Assembly: GCF_004335085.1 (NCBI RefSeq)
Contig: NZ_RQRS01000017.1
Span: 1-64,000 of the forward strand
Direction: 5' to 3'
DNA length: 64,000 bases
Source: Pedobacter nototheniae
GTDB lineage: Bacteria; Bacteroidota; Bacteroidia; Sphingobacteriales; Sphingobacteriaceae
Position 1 is the first letter of the stretch. Every line of letters begins with the position of its first letter. A model generated the notes under the pieces. It was not told the origin of the DNA. It saw nothing but the letters and a program-made list of their open reading frames with translations, and searched no databases. Shown here one piece after another: positions 51,970 to 62,066 of this stretch. Both the position numbers and the translations under genes were made by a program.

Positions 51970-53192
51970 AAAAACTCTTTACGCTAATTATATCTATTGG
52001 TATCGGTCAGATGGCTTTTGCCCAGATCGACCCGAAACTTTTAAGGGCCAAACCCGGTGATACCGCAAAAAACTCGCTCAATATGGATGCAGTTTATGAA
52101 CGGCCTTTTATTGCCGTGGGAAAACTTCCGGTGTCGGTGGGCGGATACATGGAAGCCAACTGGCAGTATCAGGGTACAGACGGGATCTCTGAAGGACAGC
52201 AGTTCCAGTTCAGAAGGATGACGCTATTTGTAGCCTCAACCATTTCCAAGCGCATCAAGTTCCTTTCCGAGATCGAATTTGAACCTGCTGAAAAAGAAAT
52301 AGCGGTTGAATTTGCTGCGCTGGATCTGGAACTGCACCCCTTGCTTAATTTAAGGGGTGGAATGATATTGAATCCCATTGGTGCATTCAACCAGAACCAT
52401 GACGGTCCAAAATGGGAATTCACCGACCGTCCGATCGCCATGACACAGATGCTGCCTGCAACCTGGAGCAGTGCAGGATTCGGGATTTATGGCAAGAACT
52501 ATAGTGGTGACTGGATGCTGGGCTACGAGTTATATGCCACAAGCAGCTTTGACGATTCCATTATTGCAAACCCTGAAAACAGAACCTCCCTGGCTGCTTC
52601 AAAAAGAAATCCGGAAAGGTTTGAAGAAATTGCAAGCGGGCAGCCACTTCTAACTGGAAAAGTTGCGGTACGCAGGAACAATATAGGCGAACTCGGCGTA
52701 TCCTATATGGGAGGGGTTTACAATAAATGGCAGTCGGACGGAATCGTGATCGATGATAAACGCAGGCTAAATGTTTTTGCCATAGACTTTAATACCACAC
52801 TGCCAAAGCTTAAGACCTTTATCACAGCTGAGTGGGCATGGATCAGGGTAGATGTTCCCGACACCTATTCCCAGCAGTTCGGGAGCCGTCAGATGGGCGG
52901 ATATATCGATATTGTTCAACCTGTGATCAAAAAAACGATCCTGGGCTGGCAGCATTCTGTTGTAAGTTTAGCCTGCAGGGTAGAGTATGTGGACTGGAAT
53001 GTGGGGAAGTTCAGGGAGACCGGTGGGAATATTGGTGATGAGCTTTTCAGCGTAATGCCCGGCATCAGTTTCAGGCCGAGGCAACAGACTGTACTGAGGT
53101 TTTCCTACCGAAAACAGTGGCAGAAGGATATTCTTGGAAACCCGGCTGCCAGAACCGGAGCATTCCAGTTAGGTGTATCAACCTATTTTTAA
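51966..53192 (+). CDS. Outer-membrane porin, phosphate-selective OprO/OprP-like
   Basis: This 408-residue protein has a signal peptide ending 'MAFAQ' and a beta barrel with alternating aromatic residues. It has 'FRRMTLFVASTISKRIKFLS' and 'LRGGMILNPIGAFNQNHDGP' as in OprO/OprP-type porins, and ends in 'FQLGVSTYF' with C-terminal Phe. It overlaps the Rieske gene by four bases, so the operon may provide a surface redox or substrate entry route. Confidence 0.8.
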   Translation: MKKLFTLIISIGIGQMAFAQIDPKLLRAKPGDTAKNSLNMDAVYERPFIAVGKLPVSVGGYMEANWQYQGTDGISEGQQFQFRRMTLFVASTISKRIKFLSEIEFEPAEKEIAVEFAALDLELHPLLNLRGGMILNPIGAFNQNHDGPKWEFTDRPIAMTQMLPATWSSAGFGIYGKNYSGDWMLGYELYATSSFDDSIIANPENRTSLAASKRNPERFEEIASGQPLLTGKVAVRRNNIGELGVSYMGGVYNKWQSDGIVIDDKRRLNVFAIDFNTTLPKLKTFITAEWAWIRVDVPDTYSQQFGSRQMGGYIDIVQPVIKKTILGWQHSVVSLACRVEYVDWNVGKFRETGGNIGDELFSVMPGISFRPRQQTVLRFSYRKQWQKDILGNPAARTGAFQLGVSTYF

Positions 53193-53816
53193 TTCTGTCA
53201 TCTATTTTAGCCGGAATCTAAAGAGGATTTCCCGATGTATATCTGAGAGGCCACAGCAGGCAGCATTTATCAACAAACCCCAGGGAATGGACGGTTTGTG
53301 TCCCAAAAACACGATTTCGTGGATGAGTAGCAAAACTGAAAAACCATACTGCGTCAATAGCGGGTTCAACCGCTGCCGAGTACCCAGAGACAGGCTAACA
53401 AACCGACTGCGAACTTTTCTTATCTTCCTAGGAATTTTTAACCTAAACGAATAAATGGATGCCAATGAGGATGCAATAAAGTAATTTGAGTATTGGGAAT
53501 GCCCCAATTAGAGCTATATTTCTTGACCCTGCCCACCATTTGTTAGAAGGTGCCAAAGAAGCCTATCTACGGATTCCATTTCTGGAGGTGACTGACCTGG
53601 CAATTTGTTTCCTTTGACCCGCACTTTGGGAAACTTTTAGATCGACACAAATTTTCTGGACTGTAAAATCAGTCGCGTACTGTTTGGTATGCATTGGCGG
53701 TACTCTCAATCAGGCGCCAAAATAATGTTATCGATGCTCTGTTTGGATTCACAATAGGACTCTGCATGATAATAAGTGCCGCATGAGCTGCTCTACATCG
53801 TATGCGTTACAGGTTT
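53193..53816. other. Gap between porin and P-type ATPase genes
   Basis: About 620 bases without a supported gene. All frames are short and broken, and I recognise no family. It may hold decayed sequence from earlier insertions. Confidence 0.4.
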
Positions 53817-55832
53817 TTACTGCCCAATCTCTTTACGCTGTATTCTTACTGCATTGAGAACAGCTAAGAAAGCTACACCCACATCTGCAATTACAGCCTC
53901 CCAGAGATTCGCAACACCGAAGGCCCCAAGAGAGAGCACGGCGATCTTCACTGCCATTGCCAAAATAATGTTCTGCCAGACGATGTTACGGGTCAGCTTG
54001 CCTATCTTCAAAGCTAAAACAATCTTTGTTATCTGGTCATTTTGTATTACGATATCAGCCGTTTCAATGGCTGCATCACTTCCAAGCCCACCCATGGCAA
54101 TACCCGCATCGGCCAGGGCAATTACAGGGGCATCATTTACCCCGTCGCCCACAAAAGCAATATGGCGTCCCTCCTTTATCAAAGCCTCCATCTTTTCTAC
54201 TTTTCCTTCAGGCAAAAGATCGCCAAAAGCATAGTCAATATTAAGTCTGTTTGCAACCTGATCTACTACAGCTTTTTTGTCGCCGGACAACATAACAGTC
54301 CTTATATTTAAGGCCTGCATCTGCTTAACACCTTCTCCCGCATCTTCTTTTATTTCATCTGCTATAGTAATATAACCGGCATATTTTTCATCCACCGCGA
54401 TCACAACAATGGTATCTAAGATCTCCTCAACATCCTTTGGAAAATCCACCTTATATTTTTTTAGTAGCTTAAGGTTCCCTGCGAGCACATGCTTTCCATC
54501 TACTACTCCTTTAAGTCCGTGTCCGGATATTTCTTCAATTGAAGTTGCAGTGCCCTCGCTTGCGTCCTTTCCTGCATATTCAATAATTGCCTGTCCAACG
54601 GGATGGGTTGAATTCTTTTCCAGAATTGCTGCCAGTCTGATTAAATCTTTTTCGGCAAGCCCTGAGGGCACTATTTTTTGAACTTTGAAAACCCCTTTGG
54701 TCAATGTTCCCGTCTTATCCATTACTATGGTATCTATCTTGGTCATTACGTCCAAAAAGTTACCTCCCTTGAATAGAATCCCATTTTTCGAAGCCAGGCC
54801 AATCCCGCCAAAATATCCTAAAGGAATAGATACGACAAGTGCGCATGGGCAGCTGATCACCAGAAATACCAGCGCGCGATAAAGCCAGTCATTAAAGACA
54901 TAATTTTCAACAAACAGATACGGAACCAGCGCTAGCGCTAAGGCCAAAAAGAAAACTATGGGCGTATATATCTTTGCAAATTTTGAAATAAAAAGCTGCG
55001 TCTGCGACTTTCTTGAGGATGCATCCTGTACCATTTCCAGAATCCTGCTAAGCTTACTGTCCCTGAACAGTGCAGTTACCTTGATCTCTGAGACGGTGTT
55101 TATATTGATCATTCCTGCCAGCACAGTTTCACCTTTATATTTACTGTCAGGACGACTCTCTCCAGTTAATGCAGCGGTATTAAAGGATCCTTTTTCTGAG
55201 AGTAGCTCGCCGTCCAATCCAACTTTTTCACCAGCTTTCACCTGTATGGTATCTCCGAGCTCTACATCAGCAGAGCCAGCGAGCTCAGCTTTCCCATCTC
55301 TGATTACGGTAACCTTATCGGGCCTTATGTCCAGCAGGGCTTTTATGCTTGCTTTCGCACGGTCCACTGCTGCATCCTGGAACCATTCACCAATTGAGTA
55401 AAAGACCATTACAGCAACACCTTCGGAATATTCCCCTATAAAGAAGGCGCCTAAGGTTGCCACACTCATCAGCACAAACTCATTGAAGATATCCCCCCTT
55501 ATCGCTTTTCTAAAAGCTAAAACAAGTACTCCCCATCCAGCGAGAAGATAGGCGATACTGTTGACGGCTAATGAAACCCATCTAGAAAGTTTAATATTAA
55601 ATCCATAGTCCATCACCAGAACGCATATCAATATCGCCAGGCCCGATAGCAGTCCAAGATGCTGTTGCCATTGTGGCTTATCACCGGCACCCGTTTTGCG
55701 ATCATGATCCGCAACGCTATCTTCGTTAATATGAAGCGCGCCGGCTTCCGCCTTATAAGCTGGAGCAGTTTGCCGAATATTATTTTTCGGTGCTTCTGCC
55801 TTAATATCATCGTTTTCGCAACAGTCCTTCAT
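53817..55832 (-). CDS. Heavy-metal P1B-type ATPase (Cd/Zn/Co type)
   Basis: This 671-residue efflux pump has membrane helices from about residue 55, the transport motif 'SCPCALVVSIPLGYFGG', phosphorylation site 'DKTGTLTKG' and hinge 'GDGVNDAPVIALADAGIAMG'. 'SRKSQTQLFISKFAKIYTPI' fits the ZntA/CadA subgroup. There is no N-terminal HMA domain; a short Cys-containing start ('MKDCCENDD') and a His-rich segment replace it. Confidence 0.93.
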   Translation of the reverse strand: MKDCCENDDIKAEAPKNNIRQTAPAYKAEAGALHINEDSVADHDRKTGAGDKPQWQQHLGLLSGLAILICVLVMDYGFNIKLSRWVSLAVNSIAYLLAGWGVLVLAFRKAIRGDIFNEFVLMSVATLGAFFIGEYSEGVAVMVFYSIGEWFQDAAVDRAKASIKALLDIRPDKVTVIRDGKAELAGSADVELGDTIQVKAGEKVGLDGELLSEKGSFNTAALTGESRPDSKYKGETVLAGMININTVSEIKVTALFRDSKLSRILEMVQDASSRKSQTQLFISKFAKIYTPIVFFLALALALVPYLFVENYVFNDWLYRALVFLVISCPCALVVSIPLGYFGGIGLASKNGILFKGGNFLDVMTKIDTIVMDKTGTLTKGVFKVQKIVPSGLAEKDLIRLAAILEKNSTHPVGQAIIEYAGKDASEGTATSIEEISGHGLKGVVDGKHVLAGNLKLLKKYKVDFPKDVEEILDTIVVIAVDEKYAGYITIADEIKEDAGEGVKQMQALNIRTVMLSGDKKAVVDQVANRLNIDYAFGDLLPEGKVEKMEALIKEGRHIAFVGDGVNDAPVIALADAGIAMGGLGSDAAIETADIVIQNDQITKIVLALKIGKLTRNIVWQNIILAMAVKIAVLSLGAFGVANLWEAVIADVGVAFLAVLNAVRIQRKEIGQ

Positions 55833-56495
55833 AATATGATTTTTTATTGTACTTTTTCAGTGATAAACCTCTCCATGTATCATGCCAAATATTACTCTGA
55901 TAACAAGGTGCTGTGCATTGTCTATCTTCAGTTTCAACCTATCCGATTCGAAGCCTTGGTGCTGAGAAGCGTACGGCAAAGGTATTGTCAAACAGCGTCT
56001 TTGGCCTACAATGGCTTACTTCATTCCAGGAATTGAAAATGTAAGTCTGTGGCGATCTATTTTATCGGAGTTTTTTATTTTACTTCTATCTTTTACCCTG
56101 CCCGGAATAACTTTAGTGTAACCAGACAAAAATCAAAATAACTTTCGAACATAGGTTTCAAAATACTGATAAAAGAAACATTCACACAAAAATAAAATAA
56201 AAGGCCGGAGAATAATAATCAATATTAACAGAAAGTCTTTACAGCTATACCGATATTATCAAACTTGACGTTCACCATACATAAATAGCTGCCGGCGCTC
56301 CTATATAAGTCATGATAAAACGTGAGTAACAATGCCTCACAGATTGGAAGACACACTTTTTCGTTGCACTATTTTGGTTATAGATTAAGTACCAAGGGTC
56401 AGCAGCAGTCTTCCCATTCGCACGAAAATACATCAACATTTTTTAAACTAATTCGCTTCACTGTTGTTTTTATAATAACAAAACATCAGTTTATA
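55833..56495. other. Gap upstream of the P-type ATPase
   Basis: AT-rich region that should contain the ATPase promoter. A plus-strand frame extends back to 56322 but I start the next gene at 56496. I see no RNA gene or repeat. Confidence 0.35.
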
Positions 56496-56882
56496 ATGAA
56501 AAATGTGGAAACTGTTATTCCGGCTGCCCTATACCTTCATACTATACGATTTTGCTACAGGGATTATATTAATTTGGCTATAGCCCTGGAAACCGGGCTT
56601 TCGGCCTCTGATGTACTACTGGCAAACACAATTCAAAAATTAAAAAGCTGGAAAGGGTTTTCTTTATTCGATGATGACGGTCATCCAACAAACAAAGTCT
56701 TCGTGGCTGGCCGATGGAGGTTAGAATTACCAATAAATAAAGGTATACGTAAGCTCAACGCAATAAACTTATCAACAAAAAGCCATCACTTTCCTACCAT
56801 CCAGTTAGATAGGGTGATGAAAGCATTTGCTGACACTTTTTTTCTCAAAAACACCTCTAAAATCAAGCGCTCTGGTAAATAA
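56496..56882 (+). CDS. Hypothetical protein
   Basis: The product is 128 residues from the ATG at 56496; the open frame reaches back to 56322 but the extra 58 residues are unlike the rest. It has 'IRFCYRDYINLAIALETGLS' and 'SDVLLANTIQKLKSWKGFSL', then 'FVAGRWRLELPINKGIRK'. Basic overall, soluble, no family recognised. It is 25 bases before the His-rich gene. Confidence 0.5.
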   Translation: MKNVETVIPAALYLHTIRFCYRDYINLAIALETGLSASDVLLANTIQKLKSWKGFSLFDDDGHPTNKVFVAGRWRLELPINKGIRKLNAINLSTKSHHFPTIQLDRVMKAFADTFFLKNTSKIKRSGK

Positions 56883-56907
56883 TTTTTAATCACTAAAATT
56901 TAAAGTC

Positions 56908-57102
56908 ATGAACACAGAAAATTCAAAAAAAGAGAGTCAAAAGCATCCGGAACACCATGAACATCAGGAGCATCACCCCCACAAAGAGCATCATGAAGGG
57001 CCTGAGCATGCGGATGAAATGGAACATCACAAAGAGAAAGAACACCATTCTGAGGCTGAACACCATAACGATGATGAACATAAGAACACAAAAAAAAGTT
57101 AA
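56908..57102 (+). CDS. Small His/Glu-rich protein, probable metal binder
   Basis: This 64-residue protein is dominated by histidine, glutamate and lysine with repeated 'EHH', 'HHE' and 'EHHK' patterns (for example 'QKHPEHHEHQEHHPHKEHH'). It has no signal peptide. Such composition suits binding of zinc, nickel or cobalt, and a heavy-metal ATPase gene lies about 1 kb to the left. The function is inferred from composition only. Confidence 0.6.
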   Translation: MNTENSKKESQKHPEHHEHQEHHPHKEHHEGPEHADEMEHHKEKEHHSEAEHHNDDEHKNTKKS

Positions 57103-57113
57103 TATGGCAGTTT

Positions 57114-57145
57114 GGAAAGGAATGTGCGAGCCGATATTCCTTTCC
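57114..57145. terminator. Hairpin between convergent genes
   Basis: GGAAAGGAAT and ATTCCTTTCC form perfect 10-base arms around a 12-base loop. There is no T run, so termination is likely but not certain. Confidence 0.45.
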
Positions 57146-57286
57146 ACTTATTAACTATCAAAGTAATAGGTTTGTAAAGATCAACCTCATCTATTATCAG
57201 TATCCCTGTCTGAATAGGGGCCTTGGCAGTTTTGTATCCAATAAAATATACCATCTAATATCTGTAGAAAATTCCTGATATTGCCA

Positions 57287-58174
57287 TTACATAATAAAGT
57301 ATGTGTTATCAGCTTTTGGCTGCGCCATCGGTGGGTGTTCTATCATCTCCATCAGATTCCGCTCTATGGTCATGCAGATTGCTGTCATCGGCGTATCGGT
57401 GGGAATATTTTCGAATGGATCCTGCATAATGATTGCTGTTTTTTCGATCATAATAAAGAGAATCGGAACAAGAAATATCAACATTATTTCTACAACTGGT
57501 GTTTCATCTTCCAGTCCAAAAGGCATAATAGTCATTAGGACATAGATCAGAAAATGAATGAGTACACTATATGAGCGTGGAAAGATCGTGTTTTTAATTC
57601 GTTCGCATTTTCCCATTGAATCGCACAGGCGGGCAATGGTGGAATCGATTTGTACAACTTTGTTGGGATCCATCTGACCACGTTCACTGGCCGAGGCCAG
57701 CGCTGAGCTGTGGCGGATGAGTAATAAATTTGCTTGGTTTTCACTGTTGAGATTATGCTTGATAAAATAATTCTTCACTTTTGTAGAAGGAGCAGTCTTC
57801 CTCAGCGACTCTGAGAGCGCAAAACACCAAATCACCTGACGAGTCGCAAATGATTCAAGTAAATCAGCTCTATCCTTGTGTTTTGGAAGGAATAGGGTCA
57901 ATTGCCTTATCAGTGTCCTGCTATCGTTCACTATTGCGCCCCAAACCACTCTTGCTTCCCACCAGCGTTCATAAGACTGCGAGGTCCTGAAAGCAAGCAA
58001 GAGCGAAAGGGTCGTACCCACAAAGGCAGAAAGCGCCAAAGGGATTTTAATTTGTTCGAAGAAACCATAATGATCGAGCGTTCCAGCAACTATGGCATAT
58101 ATTCCAATTGTTATGATATCCCATTTTATTAACCTAATGAAGTATAGCACTGATATTTTTTTATTTATAAGCAT
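57287..58174 (-). CDS. Bestrophin-like chloride channel family protein
   Basis: About 295 residues from the ATG at 58174; the frame extends to 58279 but upstream codons do not look coding. It has 'PLALSAFVGTTLSLLLAFRT' followed by 'SQSYERWWEARVVWGAI', the hallmark of the bestrophin/UPF0187 family, and a run of membrane helices with 'DPFENIPTDTPMTAICMTIE' near the end. These are anion-selective pores. Confidence 0.88.
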   Translation of the reverse strand: MLINKKISVLYFIRLIKWDIITIGIYAIVAGTLDHYGFFEQIKIPLALSAFVGTTLSLLLAFRTSQSYERWWEARVVWGAIVNDSRTLIRQLTLFLPKHKDRADLLESFATRQVIWCFALSESLRKTAPSTKVKNYFIKHNLNSENQANLLLIRHSSALASASERGQMDPNKVVQIDSTIARLCDSMGKCERIKNTIFPRSYSVLIHFLIYVLMTIMPFGLEDETPVVEIMLIFLVPILFIMIEKTAIIMQDPFENIPTDTPMTAICMTIERNLMEMIEHPPMAQPKADNTYFIM

Positions 58175-58345
58175 GTTCTTATTTTGTCTATTTAGCATGA
58201 AATGCACGTTGTGCAGTGATTGATATTTTGTTATTATCCAAATAAATATATAGTTTCCGCTTTCACTTTGCAAATTCATTTTATGGTTGTTTCGTTTTGC
58301 AAAAAGAATTTTAATTGGTGTTTGGCATTTGATCTAGCCGACTCT

Positions 58346-59818
58346 TCAAGGGATATAATTCTGGCAGAAATAGACCAGAAATTTTCTTACCGGTCTTCCG
58401 TTTCTGAAAATTACAATTGGCCGGAGCTGCCTGACACTTGTAAAATGGCCATTTATTGCAGGTGGATCTCCAGCTTTCCTTGCCAGGTTTTTAAACGATG
58501 GCTCTGAATCCAGAAATATTGCGTTTTTACCTTTTAGCTTGGAAAGATCCGTTCCAATGTAGCTGAAATGTAGTGCGTGCTCGCCGATCACGTTTTGCCC
58601 ATATATAAATTCCCGGCTTAAGAGATTGAGTTCAGCTGATGTTTTATAACTGTCAGCAGAAAAGATGAAGTCGGCTTTATATTGTGTTTTAAGGATTTGT
58701 GATTTCCTATGGAGTTCTTCCCATCCTACCCATGTATCATCTGAACGAACCGGTACGGGATAGAATACTATCTCCACGAAAAGCCCTGCATGGATAATCA
58801 GTGAAATGATAAGCTGAATCTTTATCCAACGGTCCGGGATTATCCCACCTACCAGAATAATGCCTGTGATATAAGCCGGCATCATCCAGTTAATCTTTAC
58901 CCAGTAAAAAGGCGAGAGCGAGAGAAAAATCATGAAAATGGGCAGAAAGAAAGCGAGCAAAAAGATCTGCCCTGCAGAAAGCTTGAATCTACCTTTTTCT
59001 TTCAGGCTGAACATCAGATAAGTAGCGCGAAACAAAAAGGCAAAAGCGACAGGGATAAGCAGCGCGAGTTGATGGCCAAAGAGACCAAAGATAAACCTTG
59101 GGCTAAACTGAAGTTCAGAAACAGAATTCATGCGTTTTGTACCCTGAAAAGCGAAAGATGCAAAGTTGTTATTCCAGTTCCATATAATCACCGGTGAAGA
59201 AACCATTATCATCAGCAACACTGATAGCCAGGGCCATATGGTCAGAAGTTGTTTCCTGTTTGAGGAGGAAAACAATAAGAAAATGAACATTCCTGCAGGA
59301 AGGAAGACGGCTGTATATTTGCTATCAAAAGCGAGTCCCATAAGTATACCGGCATAAATCCAGTCTATTTTTCTTTTTCTGAACACTGCATCATGGATTT
59401 TGCAAAGGGCAAGTGCCCAGAAGAAAAGCAGCGGGGTATCCGGGGTGGAAATCAAGGAAAGGATGCTTACCATTAAGGTGGATAAAAATAGCACAATTAC
59501 TTTTTTTGACTGACCTGAAGGATAGAACCGAAGTGACAGATTGAAAACGGCAATGGAGGTAAGAACGGTGAGTACCGAATCCCCGAGCTTAATGGCAGTT
59601 GGATTTTTGCCAAAAATTTCTGTAAAAATCCTGATTAACCAGGAAATGGCCGGAGGGTGGTCAAAATAGGAAAGACTGGGGTGGCTGGCATAAAAAAAGT
59701 AATACGCATCCTGCGGCATTGGTCCCATTGAAAACACAGCAATAACACGAATGACCAGGATAGCACATAGCATATAAAAAACAGCTGGAGATAGGCCGGC
59801 AGTTAGGTTTTTTCGCAT
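58346..59818 (-). CDS. GT39-family membrane glycosyltransferase (ArnT/PMT-like)
   Basis: This 490-residue protein has 10 or more membrane helices. The first loop 'MPQDAYYFFYASHPSLSYFD' continues into 'HPPAISWLIRIF', the acidic and DHPP-type loop of lipid-linked sugar transferases. 'SKYTAVFLPAGMFIFL' and the soluble C-terminal domain follow the family. It probably moves a sugar from a polyprenyl carrier to an envelope acceptor. Confidence 0.85.
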   Translation of the reverse strand: MRKNLTAGLSPAVFYMLCAILVIRVIAVFSMGPMPQDAYYFFYASHPSLSYFDHPPAISWLIRIFTEIFGKNPTAIKLGDSVLTVLTSIAVFNLSLRFYPSGQSKKVIVLFLSTLMVSILSLISTPDTPLLFFWALALCKIHDAVFRKRKIDWIYAGILMGLAFDSKYTAVFLPAGMFIFLLFSSSNRKQLLTIWPWLSVLLMIMVSSPVIIWNWNNNFASFAFQGTKRMNSVSELQFSPRFIFGLFGHQLALLIPVAFAFLFRATYLMFSLKEKGRFKLSAGQIFLLAFFLPIFMIFLSLSPFYWVKINWMMPAYITGIILVGGIIPDRWIKIQLIISLIIHAGLFVEIVFYPVPVRSDDTWVGWEELHRKSQILKTQYKADFIFSADSYKTSAELNLLSREFIYGQNVIGEHALHFSYIGTDLSKLKGKNAIFLDSEPSFKNLARKAGDPPAINGHFTSVRQLRPIVIFRNGRPVRKFLVYFCQNYIP

Positions 59819-59933
59819 GACATGTAAAAAAGATTTAGACGGCAGGCAACATTAGGCCTGCTGTTCGGGTAAACAGTTATGTAAAAAGTAATATTGGCCA
59901 GTAACGCCGCGGCAAGGGGTTTGAAAGTTCTCC

Positions 59934-60326
59934 TTAAGACATGCTTTGCAAGTCAGAGAGGCTGGCCAAAGTATTATAAACGGATTTCGGTGGTCCTCGA
60001 AAACAGGGAGATTTAAGAAAATAAGGACGTATTGAGGAATTTTGGAGAACCGGTTTCGCCTGCAACAGGTGGGAGGTCAGAAAAAAATACGGATGGTTGA
60101 GTGTTCTGAAAGTGTCGAAACTAAATTTATCTTTTTCCTGATTAACTTCCTGATGGCTTGAAGATAAAATGATGGCATGCAGGACAGTTTCAAACTCCCC
60201 GGCACCGTGTTTAGCATGCTGATTATACTGTGAAATTTTATTGTGTGGATTCTCGAGCACGAGGCACTGATCCAGCAGGAAACTGAATGCAAGTAAAAGA
60301 ACGGTGTAGACCAGGCGGAAGTTCAT
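59934..60326 (-). CDS. Hypothetical exported protein
   Basis: This 130-residue protein has an N-terminal hydrophobic segment ('FRLVYTVLLLAFSFLLDQCL') that may be a signal. The rest is polar with His, Ser and Lys and shows no known motif. It lies 11 bases before the frame of the next small membrane gene. Weak support beyond its open frame and spacing. Confidence 0.4.
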   Translation of the reverse strand: MNFRLVYTVLLLAFSFLLDQCLVLENPHNKISQYNQHAKHGAGEFETVLHAIILSSSHQEVNQEKDKFSFDTFRTLNHPYFFLTSHLLQAKPVLQNSSIRPYFLKSPCFRGPPKSVYNTLASLSDLQSMS

Positions 60327-60337
60327 AATGAATTTAT

Positions 60338-60559
60338 TTACATTGCTTTCAACCGCGATCGATTTGAACCTGGAACTGACTTACTTTCAATACGACCCTT
60401 ATGCCCATGTCCTTTAGGGGATATCAAGGCCATGAACCATAAAAGTATTGTAAAGAGTGTCACTGCCGCTATAATCAACACCCTGAGTAGCATTTTTCTT
60501 CGGCCAGAGACATGGGGAGGGACTGCTTGGGTATATGGGTTCTTTTTATTTTTTCTCAT
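60338..60559 (-). CDS. Small one-helix membrane protein
   Basis: This 73-residue protein has a basic N-terminus ('MRKNKKNPYTQAVPPHVSGR'), one helix ('VLIIAAVTLFTILLWFMALI') and a basic His/Gly/Lys tail. No family recognised. Its position just upstream of the previous gene suggests co-transcription. Confidence 0.45.
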   Translation of the reverse strand: MRKNKKNPYTQAVPPHVSGRRKMLLRVLIIAAVTLFTILLWFMALISPKGHGHKGRIESKSVPGSNRSRLKAM

Positions 60560-60794
60560 GAATTCCTTAATCTATTTTTACTGGAAATCTCCTGTGCTTA
60601 TCACCTTTTTTTGGTAACTTTATAGCCTAACAAGTACTATAAGAAGATGTCCTACTTTTAATTTATTTTGTTTATTGCTTGATGTTTTCAGCATCCTGTG
60701 CATTATTGCGATTCTACGTTTGACTTTACGCGCAGCGGTGCAACCTATTTTGAAATTGCAGCGGTAACGAAATTATATTCTAACCGCACTGTTT

Positions 60795-61586
60795 TTAAAA
60801 GTAACTGAACATACCGGCTCCAATTGCTCCGTGACTGTAGCTAGGCATTACTACTGAACGCCCGATTTCCTTTCGTGTAAAGATTTTTTTAATCTTTGGA
60901 TATAGCCAGTAAGATGCCCGCGTGGAAAGAAAACCTATCCCTGCTCCTGCTACAACATCACTGAGCCAGTGCTTATTATTATACATCCGGTAATATGCGG
61001 TTGCCACTGCGGCAGCATAGCCTGAAATGGGGTAAATAACTGATCTTTCCTTATATTCCTGACTGAGCAGTTCTGCCGATGCGAATGCCTCTGCGGTATG
61101 CCCTGAAGGAAATGCGTTGCTGGATCCGTCCGGCCTGGTCACCTGGGTGATCCTTTTAAGGGATTGGCAGGTGGCGGTAAGTATGATATTGCTCAGCAGA
61201 TAGACCCCGGCCTGGTCAATGGTTTTATTTCTTCCTTGTATGCCAGCCGTGCTCAGGCCTAGCGCCAATACCCCGGGGGCGAACTGCAGATAGTCATCTA
61301 TCCTAAACTTATTGTGCGGATGCTCAAGTGCAAACTCCTGCCTGGCGGCAATATCAAGGTCTGTGAGTTCGTGGCTTCCCAGCTTTACAAATCCGTAAAC
61401 TATACTTGCTGAGGCTGCAGCTCCCACTATTGGTGACATCCGAATCTTAAAGTCGCCGTGTTCTGTTTTGCCGTCCGCAAGGGTCTGTTTTTTCATCAGC
61501 AACGTATCCCCTGGTTTTTGTGAAAAGGATGCAAAGGGATGCAGGAATGTGAACAGCAACCAAAATAATATTCTAAAAAAACTCAT
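60795..61586 (-). CDS. PAP2-family phosphatase
   Basis: This 263-residue protein has a signal peptide and the three PAP2 active-site motifs: 'KRITQVTRPDG', 'SNAFPSGHTAEA' and 'YRMYNNKHWLSDVVAG'. Such enzymes remove phosphate from lipid or polyprenyl phosphates in the envelope. It lies next to MgtC-, HD- and LTA-synthase-like genes. Confidence 0.9.
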   Translation of the reverse strand: MSFFRILFWLLFTFLHPFASFSQKPGDTLLMKKQTLADGKTEHGDFKIRMSPIVGAAASASIVYGFVKLGSHELTDLDIAARQEFALEHPHNKFRIDDYLQFAPGVLALGLSTAGIQGRNKTIDQAGVYLLSNIILTATCQSLKRITQVTRPDGSSNAFPSGHTAEAFASAELLSQEYKERSVIYPISGYAAAVATAYYRMYNNKHWLSDVVAGAGIGFLSTRASYWLYPKIKKIFTRKEIGRSVVMPSYSHGAIGAGMFSYF

Positions 61587-61598
61587 CTTATATATATT

Positions 61599-62063
61599 TT
61601 AATCATCAGCGGTATGCGAGTCATTCTCATGTTTAAATTTCTTTTTCCATTTTACGTACCATTTCTGGTGATGAAGACTCAGCAGGAAATAGATTCCCAG
61701 GGCAGCAGCTACTGCGATGAGGAACATGTTAAGTCCTACGGCCACACCGATTCCCGCGGTACACCACAGGGTAGCTGCGGTAGTGAGGCCTTGTGAAGTG
61801 TTGGTTTGATCATTCTTGTAAATGATTCCTGCACCCAAAAAACCAATGCCCACCAGAACGTTGGCAATGATTCTAGAGGCTGCCGCTGTGTCCCCCATAT
61901 GCTCGCCAATGGCGGTGAAGAGTGCGGCGCCGAGACACACCGCGGCATAAGTACGTATTCCGGCACTCCTGCCATGTTTTTCACGGTCAAGACCGATGAT
62001 GCATCCAAGAATGAAAGCTACAAGAAGCCTTAGGATTATATCCCATTCGTTTTCCATTTCCAT
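61599..62063 (-). CDS. MgtC/SapB family membrane protein
   Basis: This 154-residue protein has about four membrane helices. It has 'FILGCIIGLDREKHGRSAGI', 'RTYAAVCLGAALF' and 'VGIGFLGAGIIYKNDQTNTS', the MgtC signature. The short C-terminus after 'LLSLHHQKWYVKWKKKF' lacks the ACT-like domain of larger MgtC proteins. It lies 3 bases after the HD-domain gene. Confidence 0.9.
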   Translation of the reverse strand: MEMENEWDIILRLLVAFILGCIIGLDREKHGRSAGIRTYAAVCLGAALFTAIGEHMGDTAAASRIIANVLVGIGFLGAGIIYKNDQTNTSQGLTTAATLWCTAGIGVAVGLNMFLIAVAAALGIYFLLSLHHQKWYVKWKKKFKHENDSHTADD

Positions 62064-62066
62064 TTT

